NCBI RefSeq assembly: GCF_014207445.1
Contig: NZ_JACHEM010000003.1
Coordinates: forward strand, 1 to 64,000
DNA from: Streptomyces candidus
GTDB taxonomy: Bacteria; Actinomycetota; Actinomycetes; Streptomycetales; Streptomycetaceae
Direction of reading: 5' to 3'
DNA length: 64,000 nucleotides
Shown: one piece after another, positions 1 through 7,730 of the stretch
Layout: each line of letters opens with the position of its first letter
How positions within the stretch are numbered: the first letter of the stretch is position 1
Notes under the pieces: generated by a model
Database searches by the model: none
Seen by the model: only the letters and a program-made list of their open reading frames with translations
Told to the model about the DNA's origin: nothing
Program-made: the position numbers and the translations under genes

Positions 1-197
<197 letters not shown>

Positions 198-278
198 TCA
201 GTTGCTCGCGTCCACTGTGTTAGTTCTGAAATAACGAACAGTCCTGTGACAGCAGCCAGGTGTTCAAATTTTCATAGT

Positions 279-395
279 GTTTCGGTGGTCATAGCGTTAG
301 GGAAACGCCCGGTTACATTCCGAACCCGGAAGCTAAGCCTTTCCGCGCCGATGGTACTGCAGGGGGGACCCTGTGGGAGAGTAGGACGCCGCCGA
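279..395 (+). rRNA. 5S ribosomal RNA
   Basis: The stretch begins GTTTCGGTGGTCATAGCG and ends in GTAGGACGCCGCCGAAC. It contains the conserved CCGAACCCGGAAGCTAAG core of actinobacterial 5S rRNA, and its ends are complementary. The length of about 117 nt is usual for Streptomyces. It lies about 80 bases after the 23S end and directly before a strong terminator, which makes it the last gene of the rrn operon. Confidence 0.95.
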
Positions 396-403
396 ACAAA
401 TTT

Positions 404-456
404 TAAAAAAAGCCGCTGCCCCCGAGTCTGTTGACTCGGGGGCAGCGGCTTTTTTG
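404..456 (+). terminator. rrn operon intrinsic terminator
   Basis: A perfect stem with arms AGCCGCTGCCCCCGAGT and ACTCGGGGGCAGCGGCT closes on a short loop (428-433). It is preceded by a run of A and followed by TTTTTT. This is a classical, strong, potentially bidirectional intrinsic terminator. Confidence 0.93.
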
Positions 457-472
457 CGTTTATGGTCGACTC

Positions 473-1117
473 ATGCGCTACGAACTGGTGATCTTCGACA
501 ACGACGGTGTCCTCGTGGACAGCGAACCGCTCTCCAACACCATCCTGTCCGGCTACCTGACCGAGCTCGGGCACCCCACGACGTACGACGAGTCCCTCAG
601 GGACTACATGGGAGCGGCGGTGCACCGGGTGCACGACCTCATCAAGGAGAGGACCGGCCGGGATCTGCCCACGGACTTCGAGAGGAACCTTCAGGAGCGG
701 ATCTTCGCCGCGTTCGAGCGGGAGCTCCAGGGCGTGCCCGGAGTCGAGGACGTGCTCGGGGAACTGGTAGCGGATGGGGTGGCGTACTGCGTGGCCTCCT
801 CCGGGAGTCACGAGCGGATCCGGGTTGGGCACCACAGGGCCGGGCTCGACCAGTGGTTCGAGGAGGAGTGGCTGTTCAGCTCCGAGGACGTGGGGAAGGG
901 AAAGCCGGCCCCCGACCTGTTCCTGTACGCCGCCGAGCGTATGGGGGTCGCACCCGAGCGGTGCGTGGTGGTCGAGGACAGTCCGCTGGGAGTGCAGGCG
1001 GCTCGGTCGGCGGGGATGGACGTGTACGGCTACACAGCGATGACTCCCGTGGAACGCCTTGACGGAGCCAACGGGTACTTCTCGGACATGAAGGCGCTTC
1101 TCGGCCTGCTGGAGTGA
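473..1117 (+). CDS. HAD family hydrolase, beta-phosphoglucomutase/phosphatase type
   Basis: This 214-residue protein carries all four HAD motifs: FDNDGVLVDSE at residues 8-18 (nucleophile Asp9 and acid/base Asp11), VASSGSH near 115 (motif II Ser), the Lys in GKGKPAPD near 147, and VVVEDSPLG near 170. The cap lies between motif I and motif II, as in subfamily IA (YfbT/PGMB-like sugar-phosphate phosphatases). Start: an in-frame GTG lies further upstream inside the rrn terminator (431), so ATG 473 is preferred. The substrate cannot be read from the sequence. It stands alone between the rrn terminator and an MFS gene. Confidence 0.88.
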   Translation: MRYELVIFDNDGVLVDSEPLSNTILSGYLTELGHPTTYDESLRDYMGAAVHRVHDLIKERTGRDLPTDFERNLQERIFAAFERELQGVPGVEDVLGELVADGVAYCVASSGSHERIRVGHHRAGLDQWFEEEWLFSSEDVGKGKPAPDLFLYAAERMGVAPERCVVVEDSPLGVQAARSAGMDVYGYTAMTPVERLDGANGYFSDMKALLGLLE

Positions 1118-1245
1118 GCAAAGGGGCGGGGTGTGGGTTGAGCCGAGCAGGCGGGGGGTGGGGCCGACCCGGTGGAGGTGAGGGGAGCAATGGGGTGGGT
1201 GACCCACCTACCCACAAGTAGTGCGGAGTCGTACTCTCACCGTTC

Positions 1246-2466
1246 ATGACAGATGCGCGTCTGCGGCACGGCAAAGCTTCTCTGGCGCTGAGCTTCTTCG
1301 CCCAAGGCGTGGCCTTCGCGATCCTCGTGACGCGAATACCGGCGATCCAGAAACAGTACGGCTGGTCGGATGCGGTGCTTCCGGTCTTCTTGGCCGCCGT
1401 ACCGGTGCTCGCCGGGGTCGGCAGTTTGGCCGCCGAGGCGTTGGCCAGGCGCGTGGGGCCGGCGGCGGTGCTGCGGTGGTCGCAGCCCATGGTGCTGCTG
1501 TCCCTGCTCGGGGTCGGCGGTGGACGTGAGATGTGGCACGGGGCGCTCGCGCTCGGGTTGTTCGGTGTCTCGGTCGGCATGCTGGATGCCTCGATGAACA
1601 TGCTCGGGGTGAGCCTCCAACGTGCCTACGGGCGCAGCATCATGCTCGGATTCCATGCGGCGTACAGCCTCGGCGGGATCGTGGGGGCCTCGCTGGCGGG
1701 GCTCGGAGCGCACTGGGAGCTGTCCCTGCTGGTGTCGTATCTGCCGGTGGTGGCCGTGCTGGCGCCGACGGTGCTGGTCGCGAGCCGGTGGTACGTCGAT
1801 GCGGCGAGTGCGGGGGGAGCGGGGGGTGCCGTCGGGGCGGGCAGGGGCGGGGGGAAGGCCGCGGGGGCGTTCTCGTTCAGGTTGCTGCTGCCGCTGTGCA
1901 TGGTGATGGCCATCGCGTACATCGGGGACTCGACGGTGGCGAACTGGAGCGCCAAGTACCTGCGGGACGTGCTGGGTTCGTCCGAGGCGCTGGCGACCGT
2001 TCCGTACAACGTCTACATGGTGACGACGCTGATCGGGCGCTCCGTCGGAGACCTCGGGGTGCGGCGGTTCGGGGCGGTGGCGGTGGTGCGCTGCGGTGCG
2101 GTGGTCGCGGCCGTGGGGTTCGGGGTGGTGGCGGCGGCGCGGACGCCCTGGATGGGGATGGCCGGGTTCACGCTGCTGGGGCTCGGGCTGTGCGTGATCG
2201 TGCCGCAGACGTTCGCGGCGGCGGGACGGATGTTCCCGGCCGACAGTGACGTCGCCGTGGCGCGGCTGAACGTCTTCAACTACGTGGGCTTCCTGGTGGG
2301 ATCGCCGTTGGTGGGGGCCGTCGGGGACGCCTGGAACTACCGGGCGGCGATGCTCGTGCCGATGGGTCTGGTGCTGGTGACGCTGGTGTACGCCCGTTCG
2401 TTCGACGGAGAGGGCGGCCGATACGGTGGCGGGCATGAGCGGTCGCGCACTGTTGATGTGGGATGA
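1246..2466 (+). CDS. MFS transporter (YbjJ-like, putative sugar/drug permease)
   Basis: This 406-residue integral membrane protein has about 12 hydrophobic segments in two halves, separated near residues 180-205 by a Gly/Ala-rich cytoplasmic loop (GGAGGAVGAGRGGGKAAG). The N-terminal RIPAIQKQYGWSD and the motif SLGGIVGASLAG in the first half are typical of the YbjJ/fucose-permease-like branch of the major facilitator superfamily. The substrate is unknown. Its 3' end overlaps the next gene by 32 bases, so the two are probably co-transcribed and translationally coupled. Confidence 0.85.
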   Translation: MTDARLRHGKASLALSFFAQGVAFAILVTRIPAIQKQYGWSDAVLPVFLAAVPVLAGVGSLAAEALARRVGPAAVLRWSQPMVLLSLLGVGGGREMWHGALALGLFGVSVGMLDASMNMLGVSLQRAYGRSIMLGFHAAYSLGGIVGASLAGLGAHWELSLLVSYLPVVAVLAPTVLVASRWYVDAASAGGAGGAVGAGRGGGKAAGAFSFRLLLPLCMVMAIAYIGDSTVANWSAKYLRDVLGSSEALATVPYNVYMVTTLIGRSVGDLGVRRFGAVAVVRCGAVVAAVGFGVVAAARTPWMGMAGFTLLGLGLCVIVPQTFAAAGRMFPADSDVAVARLNVFNYVGFLVGSPLVGAVGDAWNYRAAMLVPMGLVLVTLVYARSFDGEGGRYGGGHERSRTVDVG

Positions 2467-3610
2467 CGCCGTCACGGCGTACAACTTCGGGGACCACCAC
2501 CCGATGGATCCGGTGCGGCTCGCACTGACCATGGGGTTGGTACGGGCCTACGGGCTGGACACCGCGGTCGACGTGGTGGCGGCGCCGGCGGCAGGGGATT
2601 CCACCCTGCGGCTGGTGCACCGGCAGGACTATGTCGACGCGGTACGGGCGGCTTCGACGTCGCCCCGGGACGCGGACGCGGCGTACGGGCTGGGGACCGA
2701 GGACGATCCGGCCTTCCGCGGGATGCACGAGGCGGCCGCGCTGATCGCCGGACAGTCGGTGGGGGCCGCGGAGGCGCTGTGGCGGGGCGACGCCGCGCAC
2801 GCGGTGAACTTCGCGGGCGGGCTCCACCACGCCATGCCGGGGTCGGCGGCCGGGTTCTGCGTCTACAACGACGCGGCACTGGCGATTGCCCGGCTGCTGG
2901 AGCTGGGCGTGGAGCGGATCGCCTACGTGGACGTGGACGTGCATCACGGGGACGGGGTGCAGGCAGCGTTCTGGGACGACCCGCGGGTGCTGACGGTCTC
3001 GTTGCACGAGCATCCCAGGCTGCTGTTCCCGGGGACCGGGTGGCCCGAGGAGACGGGAGGGGCTGGGGCTGCCGAGGGCAGCGCCGTGAACGTGGCCCTG
3101 CCGGCCGGGACGGGGGACGAGGGGTGGCTGCGGGCCTTCCACGCCGTGGTGCCTGAGCTGCTGGCCGATTTCCGCCCCCAGGTGCTGGTGACGCAGCACG
3201 GGGCGGACACGCACTTCGAGGACCCGCTGGCGCATCTCGCCGTGTCGCTGGACGCACAGCGGGCCGTGCAGGCGGCTTGTCATGAGCTGGCCCACGAGTA
3301 CGTGGAGGGCGCGCGGTGGCTCGCGCTGGGGGGCGGGGGCTACGCGGTGGTGGATGTCGTGCCCCGGTCGTGGACGCACCTGGTGGGGATTGCGGCGCAT
3401 CGGCCGGTGGAGCCGGAGTCGGTGATTCCGCAGAGCTGGAAGGACCAGGTCTACGCGCTCACGCGGGAGTTGGGGCCGGGGCGGATGACGGATGGGCGGA
3501 CGGTGGCCTGGCGGGGGTGGGAAGAGGGGTACGACCCGGCGGATCGGGTGGATCAGGCCGTGGTGGCGGTGAGGGGGGCGGTGTTTCCGCTGCGGGGGTT
3601 GTTGGCGTAG
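2435..3610 (+). CDS. AcuC-type histone deacetylase family protein
   Basis: A zinc-dependent deacetylase of the arginase/deacetylase fold (class I/II HDAC, acetoin-utilisation AcuC family), 391 residues. Visible signatures are GGLHHAMPGSAAGFCVYND (paired His and Tyr region), DVDVHHGDGVQAAFW (metal-binding Asp and His), QHGADTHFEDPLAH (third metal Asp) and GGGGYAVVD near the C terminus. In Bacillus, AcuC deacetylates acetyl-CoA synthetase; the target here is not shown by context. ATG 2435 is preferred over GTG 2426. It overlaps the upstream MFS gene. Confidence 0.9.
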   Translation: MSGRALLMWDDAVTAYNFGDHHPMDPVRLALTMGLVRAYGLDTAVDVVAAPAAGDSTLRLVHRQDYVDAVRAASTSPRDADAAYGLGTEDDPAFRGMHEAAALIAGQSVGAAEALWRGDAAHAVNFAGGLHHAMPGSAAGFCVYNDAALAIARLLELGVERIAYVDVDVHHGDGVQAAFWDDPRVLTVSLHEHPRLLFPGTGWPEETGGAGAAEGSAVNVALPAGTGDEGWLRAFHAVVPELLADFRPQVLVTQHGADTHFEDPLAHLAVSLDAQRAVQAACHELAHEYVEGARWLALGGGGYAVVDVVPRSWTHLVGIAAHRPVEPESVIPQSWKDQVYALTRELGPGRMTDGRTVAWRGWEEGYDPADRVDQAVVAVRGAVFPLRGLLA

Positions 3611-3623
3611 GGGTTATGGGGGG

Positions 3624-3745
3624 TGCACCGTGCGGTGGGGGCCGCCTCCTTGCCCGCCCGTTCCGCCCCCGGGGTGCGGCCCCGCCGCCCAGGGGAGCTA
3701 CGGCGGGCGGTCCGGCCCGAAGGGGGCGGGCGTAGGGGTGGTCGC
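3624..3745 (+). repeat. Dispersed GC-rich intergenic repeat, copy A
   Basis: The core (3624-3700) starts with TGCACCGTGCGGTGGGGGCC, runs through TTGCCCGCCCGTTCCGCCCC and ends CGCCGCCCAGGGGAGCT. The same element in the same orientation occurs at about 18668, 34208 and 37639. It holds nested inverted repeats and so can form hairpins. Here it fills the gap between two plus-strand genes, and GC-rich sequence without any recognisable gene continues to 3858. Confidence 0.85.
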
Positions 3746-3858
3746 GCCGCCACGGGGGCCGGCGTCGGGGGCGGCTCGCTGTTGGCTGGGGTTGGGCCAT
3801 GGGGGTGGCGGGCTGGGGTTCGGGAGACGGGGGTGGGGGGTGGCGGGAGGATGAGGGG

Positions 3859-4674
3859 GTGGTGAGTCGTAGTGGGTTGAGGACGCATCTGGTGGCGGCG
3901 AAGTTGGCGGGGGAGGTGGCCACCGCGCGGGAGGTGAGCCTGCGGAGCTATCAGTTGTTCGGGGCGGGGGACCCCAGGGTTCTGCTGGGTCTGGAGCCGC
4001 AACAAGGTTGGCCGGAGCGCGAGTTGGTGCGGCTGATGGCGGAGAGGTGCGGTGTGTCGGGGGACGTGCGCTACCGGGTCGGCCCCGACTGCATCGACCC
4101 GGAACGCACGCTGGACGCCCTGGACGCCTTCGCCGAAAAGCTCGGGGAGGCGGCGGCGAACAGGACGCCAGTGCTGTTCGGAACGGGGCATCCGCACCGA
4201 CTGGTCGATTTCTACGCCGCGTTGGCAGACGCCTTGTCGGCGGCGGGGTGTGAAGTGCTCACTCCCGCGCAGGATCGCCGTGTCGACATAACGACCCGGT
4301 TCGGCGTACGTACGTACAACCTTGACTACGTACGGGGAGTCGCGCTGATGCGCGAACCCGGCGCACAGGAGCCCGGGAGTGATACCGGCGTGCACTCCCA
4401 TTCTCCACTGCCGGTTCGGGTGGTTCTGCAGGCGGCCGCGGAGGGTGCCGGGCCGCTTCCCGGGCTCGTGGTGGGGGACCACGGGTGGGTCTGCGGTGCA
4501 GGTCAGCTGGGGTTCGAGGCGATCGGGCTGGCGGACGTGGACGACCCCGCCCTGTTCGTCGGGGAGGCCGAGGGGCGGGTCGCCGTCGCCGTTCCGCTTG
4601 ATGACGCTGTGCGGTCCGTTTACTACCGACCGCTTACTCGCTATGTACTCAATCGAGCGTGTCTGTCACGGTAG
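3859..4674 (+). CDS. Conserved actinobacterial protein, putative phosphatase
   Basis: A 271-residue cytosolic protein of a type usually annotated only as 'phosphatase' in streptomycetes. I see no classical phosphatase signature that I can assign with certainty. Notable conserved-looking segments are GTGHPHRLVDFYAAL near residue 112 and VVGDHGWVCGAGQLGFEAIG near 210. Adjacent GTG codons at 3859 and 3862 are both possible; GGAGG at 3846-3850 supports 3859. The gene follows repeat copy A and precedes the BldC-like gene, a neighbourhood I recall as conserved in Streptomyces. The function is uncertain. Confidence 0.7.
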   Translation: MVSRSGLRTHLVAAKLAGEVATAREVSLRSYQLFGAGDPRVLLGLEPQQGWPERELVRLMAERCGVSGDVRYRVGPDCIDPERTLDALDAFAEKLGEAAANRTPVLFGTGHPHRLVDFYAALADALSAAGCEVLTPAQDRRVDITTRFGVRTYNLDYVRGVALMREPGAQEPGSDTGVHSHSPLPVRVVLQAAAEGAGPLPGLVVGDHGWVCGAGQLGFEAIGLADVDDPALFVGEAEGRVAVAVPLDDAVRSVYYRPLTRYVLNRACLSR

Positions 4675-4803
4675 CGGGCCGATCGCATCTCCTCTTCCCC
4701 ACTCGCATCACACGCCCCTAGTCTGGGGAGTGAGCGCACAGCGACGAAGAGTCACCGGAAGGGGAAGCCGGTGCGCGTCATGTGCGGAAGGTACAGGTGG
4801 GTC

Positions 4804-5016
4804 ATGACTGCTTCAGGCGAGAGGCCTCTCAACGAGGTCAAGTTTCTGACCGTGGCGGAAGTCGCCTCGGTGATGCGAGTGTCAAAGATGACCGTGTACC
4901 GCTTGGTGCACAGCGGTCATCTGCCGGCGATCCGGGTGGGCAGGTCTTTCCGGGTCCCGGAGCAAGCGGTTCACGAGTACCTCCGGGAGTCCTTCGTGGG
5001 GGTGGAGACAGCCTAG
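4804..5016 (+). CDS. BldC-like MerR/excisionase-family DNA-binding protein
   Basis: A 70-residue protein that is almost entirely one winged-helix domain: FLTVAEVASVMRVSKMTVYR (helix-turn-helix, residues 15-34), then the wing IRVGRSFRVPEQAVHEYL. It belongs to the helix_turn_helix_17/excisionase group that includes the developmental regulator BldC, but the sequence is a distinct paralogue. I believe it corresponds to the Streptomyces gene next to the bS22 gene (SCO3328-type). ATG 4804 is chosen over the upstream start at 4771 because the protein family begins at MTASGER. DNA targets are unknown. Confidence 0.85.
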   Translation: MTASGERPLNEVKFLTVAEVASVMRVSKMTVYRLVHSGHLPAIRVGRSFRVPEQAVHEYLRESFVGVETA

Positions 5017-5121
5017 GGTTCCCCTCGGATTACGTCCCTCACGAGGTGGCGGGTAGGCTAGGCCCTTGTAGGTCGTGTGGGCCCAGACGCCCCGCACCAG
5101 TTGAGAGAAGCGAGGGTAGTC

Positions 5122-5220
5122 GTGGGCTCTGTTATCAAGAAGCGGCGCAAGCGGATGGCCAAGAAGAAGCACCGCAAGCTGCTCAAGCGCACCCGCGTTC
5201 AGCGTCGTAACAAGAAGTAA
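5122..5220 (+). CDS. Small ribosomal subunit protein bS22 (AURKAIP1/COX24-type), 32 aa
   Basis: A very short GTG-initiated frame encoding 32 residues: [12 protein letters not shown], then [20 protein letters not shown]. Eighteen of 32 residues are Lys or Arg. It is nearly identical to the mycobacterial 30S protein bS22, located by cryo-EM near the decoding region, and to the AURKAIP1/COX24 domain family. AGAAGCGAGGG at 5106-5116 supplies the Shine-Dalgarno. A perfect terminator follows at 5244. Its small size means ORF callers often miss it. Confidence 0.88.
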   Translation: MGSVIKKRRKRMAKKKHRKLLKRTRVQRRNKK

Positions 5221-5243
5221 GCGACAGCTGTTCGCAGTACGGA

Positions 5244-5279
5244 GAGGCCCTCCCGCCAGTGATGGCGGGAGGGCCTCTT
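5244..5279 (+). terminator. Intrinsic terminator after the bS22 gene
   Basis: The arms GAGGCCCTCCCGCCA and TGGCGGGAGGGCCTC form a perfect 15-bp stem with loop GTGA, followed by a short TT tract. It separates the ribosomal protein gene from the epimerase gene. Confidence 0.85.
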
Positions 5280-5437
5280 CGCGTTGTCCGCCCCGTTCGG
5301 TGGGTACCCGGTGATTGCCGCCAACGCACGGCCCGTGCGGTCATCACAGCGCAACTTCAAGGCGCTACGGTGGCCGTCGGGGGGAGACCCGGTGGATACC
5401 CGGGGGCCTCAGGGGATACCGAGGGAAGGCGCTGATC

Positions 5438-6565
5438 TTGGGCAAGGTCGTGCTCGTCACAGGTGTGGCCCGGCAGCTGGGCGGCCGTTTCGTGCGGCGT
5501 GTGCAGCGCGACCCCGAGGTGGACCGGGTGATCGGGGTCGATGCCGTACCGCCCGAGCACCCTCTCGGGAGCGCGGATTTCGTCCAGGTGGACATCCGGC
5601 AGCCCGCGATCGCCCGGGTCCTCGCCGAGTACGGCGTCGACACCGTCGTGCACCTGGATGTGACCGGGACGCCGCTGGGCGGTGGCGGCGGGCGGACCGG
5701 GGTCAAGGAGACCAACGTCATCGGCACCATGCAGCTGCTCGGGGCGTGCCAGAAGTCGCCGACCGTGCAGCGGCTGGCCGTGAAGTCCACCACGAGCGTG
5801 TACGGGTCCGCGCCGCGGGACCCGGCCGTCTTCACCGAGGCCACGCCACCGAAGTCGCTGCCCAGCGGTGGCTTCGCGAAGGACGCCGTCGAGGTCGAGG
5901 GGTACGTACGGGGCTTCGCGCGACGGCGGCCGGACGTGGCGGTGTGCGTACTGCGGTTCGCGAACATCCTGGGGCCGTGCGCGGACACGCCGCTCGCCGA
6001 CTACTTCTCGCTGCCCGCGCTGCCGACGGTCTTCGGATACGACCCCCGCCTGCAGTTCGTGCACGAGGACGACGTCCTGGAGGTGCTGCGGATCGCCGCG
6101 CACGAGCCCCGGCGCGGAACGCTGAACAGCGGGACCTTCAACATCGCGGGCGACGGGGTGCTGCTGCTGTCGCAGTGCGCACGCCGGCTGGGGCGGCCCA
6201 CGGTGCCGTTCCTGCTGCCCGCCGTGCGGTGGGTCGGCTCCGCGCTGCGGACGGTGGGGATGAGTGACTTCTCGCCCGAGCAGATCCGGCTGCTCACGCA
6301 CGGGCGGGTGGTGCGGACCACCCAGATGCGCGAGACGCTCGGCTTCGAGCCGAAGCACACGACGGCGGAGGCCTTCGCGGACTTCGCCCACAGCCGGGGA
6401 GCCGGGCTGCTGCCGCCCGAGGCCCTCGCGAGCGCCGTGGACCGGGCCGCCGGACACATCGGCCGGCTCGCCGAGTTCGTACGTACGGAAGCCTCGGAAG
6501 ACCAGTCGTCCGCACCCCCGGCGTCCCCAGCACAGTCGTCGACAGCATCCAAGGAGCGCATCTGA
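5438..6565 (+). CDS. NAD-dependent epimerase/dehydratase family protein
   Basis: An extended-SDR Rossmann protein of 375 residues. The dinucleotide site is at the extreme N terminus (VVLVTGVARQLGGRF, a modified TGxxGxxG), followed by VIGVDA (acidic residue ending beta-2) and later KSTTSVYGSAPRD with the Ser/Tyr catalytic pair typical of UDP-sugar epimerases. TTG 5438 is taken as the start because it places the beta-1 strand directly at the N terminus and lies 8 bases after GAGGGAAGG. The longer frame to 5315 adds non-family residues. It abuts the acyltransferase gene (1 base apart), so an operon is likely. The substrate is unknown. Confidence 0.85.
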   Translation: MGKVVLVTGVARQLGGRFVRRVQRDPEVDRVIGVDAVPPEHPLGSADFVQVDIRQPAIARVLAEYGVDTVVHLDVTGTPLGGGGGRTGVKETNVIGTMQLLGACQKSPTVQRLAVKSTTSVYGSAPRDPAVFTEATPPKSLPSGGFAKDAVEVEGYVRGFARRRPDVAVCVLRFANILGPCADTPLADYFSLPALPTVFGYDPRLQFVHEDDVLEVLRIAAHEPRRGTLNSGTFNIAGDGVLLLSQCARRLGRPTVPFLLPAVRWVGSALRTVGMSDFSPEQIRLLTHGRVVRTTQMRETLGFEPKHTTAEAFADFAHSRGAGLLPPEALASAVDRAAGHIGRLAEFVRTEASEDQSSAPPASPAQSSTASKERI

Positions 6566-6566
6566 C

Positions 6567-7619
6567 ATGGCCGACGCCAAGGTCATTCCCTTCGGTGACG
6601 ATCCGCGGTCCCGGCGCGGGACGGGAGCCGCGCGCTCGGGCCCGGCCAAGCGCGGCAGCGGCGGCGGGCGCAAGGGGGGTGCCGCGGCGTCGGGGGGCAC
6701 GCTGGCCCCCGTACCGGAGCAGCACGACCCGTTGCCCCGGACGCCCCTCGACGCGTCCGAGGAGCCGGGCGCGGAGCGCGGAGGCTGGGACAGCCGGATC
6801 GCGGGCGGGCTCTCCTTCCTGCGGCGGCGGATCACCGGGGACTACGAGGTCGACGAGTTCGGGTACGACAAGGAACTCACCGACCAGGTCCTGATGTCGA
6901 TGGTCCGGCCGTTCTACGAGAAGTACTTCCGGGTCGAGGTCAAGGGCATCGAGAACGTCCCCACGGAGGGTGGGGCGCTGATCGTGGCCAATCACTCCGG
7001 GACCTTGCCGCTGGACGGGCTGATGCTCCAGGCCGCGGTGCACGACGAGCACCCGGCGGGGCGGCACCTGCGGTTGCTCGCCGCCGACCTGGTCTTCGTG
7101 CTGCCGGTGGTCAACGAGCTGGCGCGCAAGGCCGGGCACACCCTGGCGTGCGCGGAGGACGCTCGGGCGCTGCTGGAGCGCGGGGAACTGGTCGGGGTGA
7201 TGCCGGAGGGGTTCAAGGGCATCGGGAAGCCCTTCGGCGAGCGCTACAAGCTCCAGCGCTTCGGGCGCGGCGGCTTCGTGTCGACGGCGATGCGGGCGGG
7301 GGCGCCGATCGTGCCGTGCTCGATCGTGGGCGCGGAGGAGATCTACCCGATGGTCGGGAACTCCAGGACGCTGGCCCGGGTGCTGGGTCTGCCGTACTTC
7401 CCGATCACGCCGACGTTCCCGTGGCTGGGGCCGCTGGGGTTGGTGCCGCTGCCGACGAAGTGGACGATCCAGTTCGGCGAGCCGATTCCGACCGACGGGT
7501 ACACGGAGGAGGCGGCGGAGGATCCGATGCTGATGTTCAATCTGACGGACCAGGTGCGCGAGCAGATCCAGCACACCCTCTACAAGCTGTTGGTGCAGAG
7601 GCGGTCGGTCTTCTTCTGA
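6567..7619 (+). CDS. PlsC-family 1-acylglycerol-3-phosphate acyltransferase-like protein
   Basis: A 350-residue protein with a low-complexity basic N terminus (about 1-75) and a lysophospholipid acyltransferase domain. NHSGTLPLDG near residue 144 is the NHx4D catalytic block, and MPEGFKGIGKPFGERY near 212 is the EGxRS-like acyl-acceptor block. In family members this domain transfers fatty acyl groups to glycerophospholipids at the membrane. The HSGTLPLD spelling (not HxSxxD/E of E. coli PlsC) fits the actinobacterial branch. It is coupled to the preceding epimerase gene. Confidence 0.87.
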   Translation: MADAKVIPFGDDPRSRRGTGAARSGPAKRGSGGGRKGGAAASGGTLAPVPEQHDPLPRTPLDASEEPGAERGGWDSRIAGGLSFLRRRITGDYEVDEFGYDKELTDQVLMSMVRPFYEKYFRVEVKGIENVPTEGGALIVANHSGTLPLDGLMLQAAVHDEHPAGRHLRLLAADLVFVLPVVNELARKAGHTLACAEDARALLERGELVGVMPEGFKGIGKPFGERYKLQRFGRGGFVSTAMRAGAPIVPCSIVGAEEIYPMVGNSRTLARVLGLPYFPITPTFPWLGPLGLVPLPTKWTIQFGEPIPTDGYTEEAAEDPMLMFNLTDQVREQIQHTLYKLLVQRRSVFF

Positions 7620-7663
7620 CCGTCGTTCTCCGACCCCGGTGCAGGGTGGGCACGAGGACGCCG

Positions 7664-7723
7664 CGTGCAGCGACGGCCGGTGTCCTTCCCGTACGTACGG
7701 TACGAACCGGCCGCCGCTGCACG
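7664..7723. terminator. Large hairpin between convergent genes (bidirectional terminator)
   Basis: The 18-nt arms CGTGCAGCGACGGCCGGT (7664-7681) and ACCGGCCGCCGCTGCACG (7706-7723) are complementary except for one position. The loop itself contains the palindrome CCGTACGTACGG. It lies between the converging acyltransferase (plus) and rsbN (minus) genes. There is no T tract, but its placement suggests bidirectional termination. Confidence 0.6.
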
Positions 7724-7730
7724 GCGCTTG

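Noticed and set aside
431..1117. The long upstream start of the HAD gene at 431
   Set aside because: It lies within the rrn terminator, and the added residues are not family-like. ATG 473 gives the normal length.
5244..5437. A riboswitch or small gene before the epimerase
   Set aside because: Only the terminator at 5244-5279 is convincing; the remainder has no conserved structure I can recognise.
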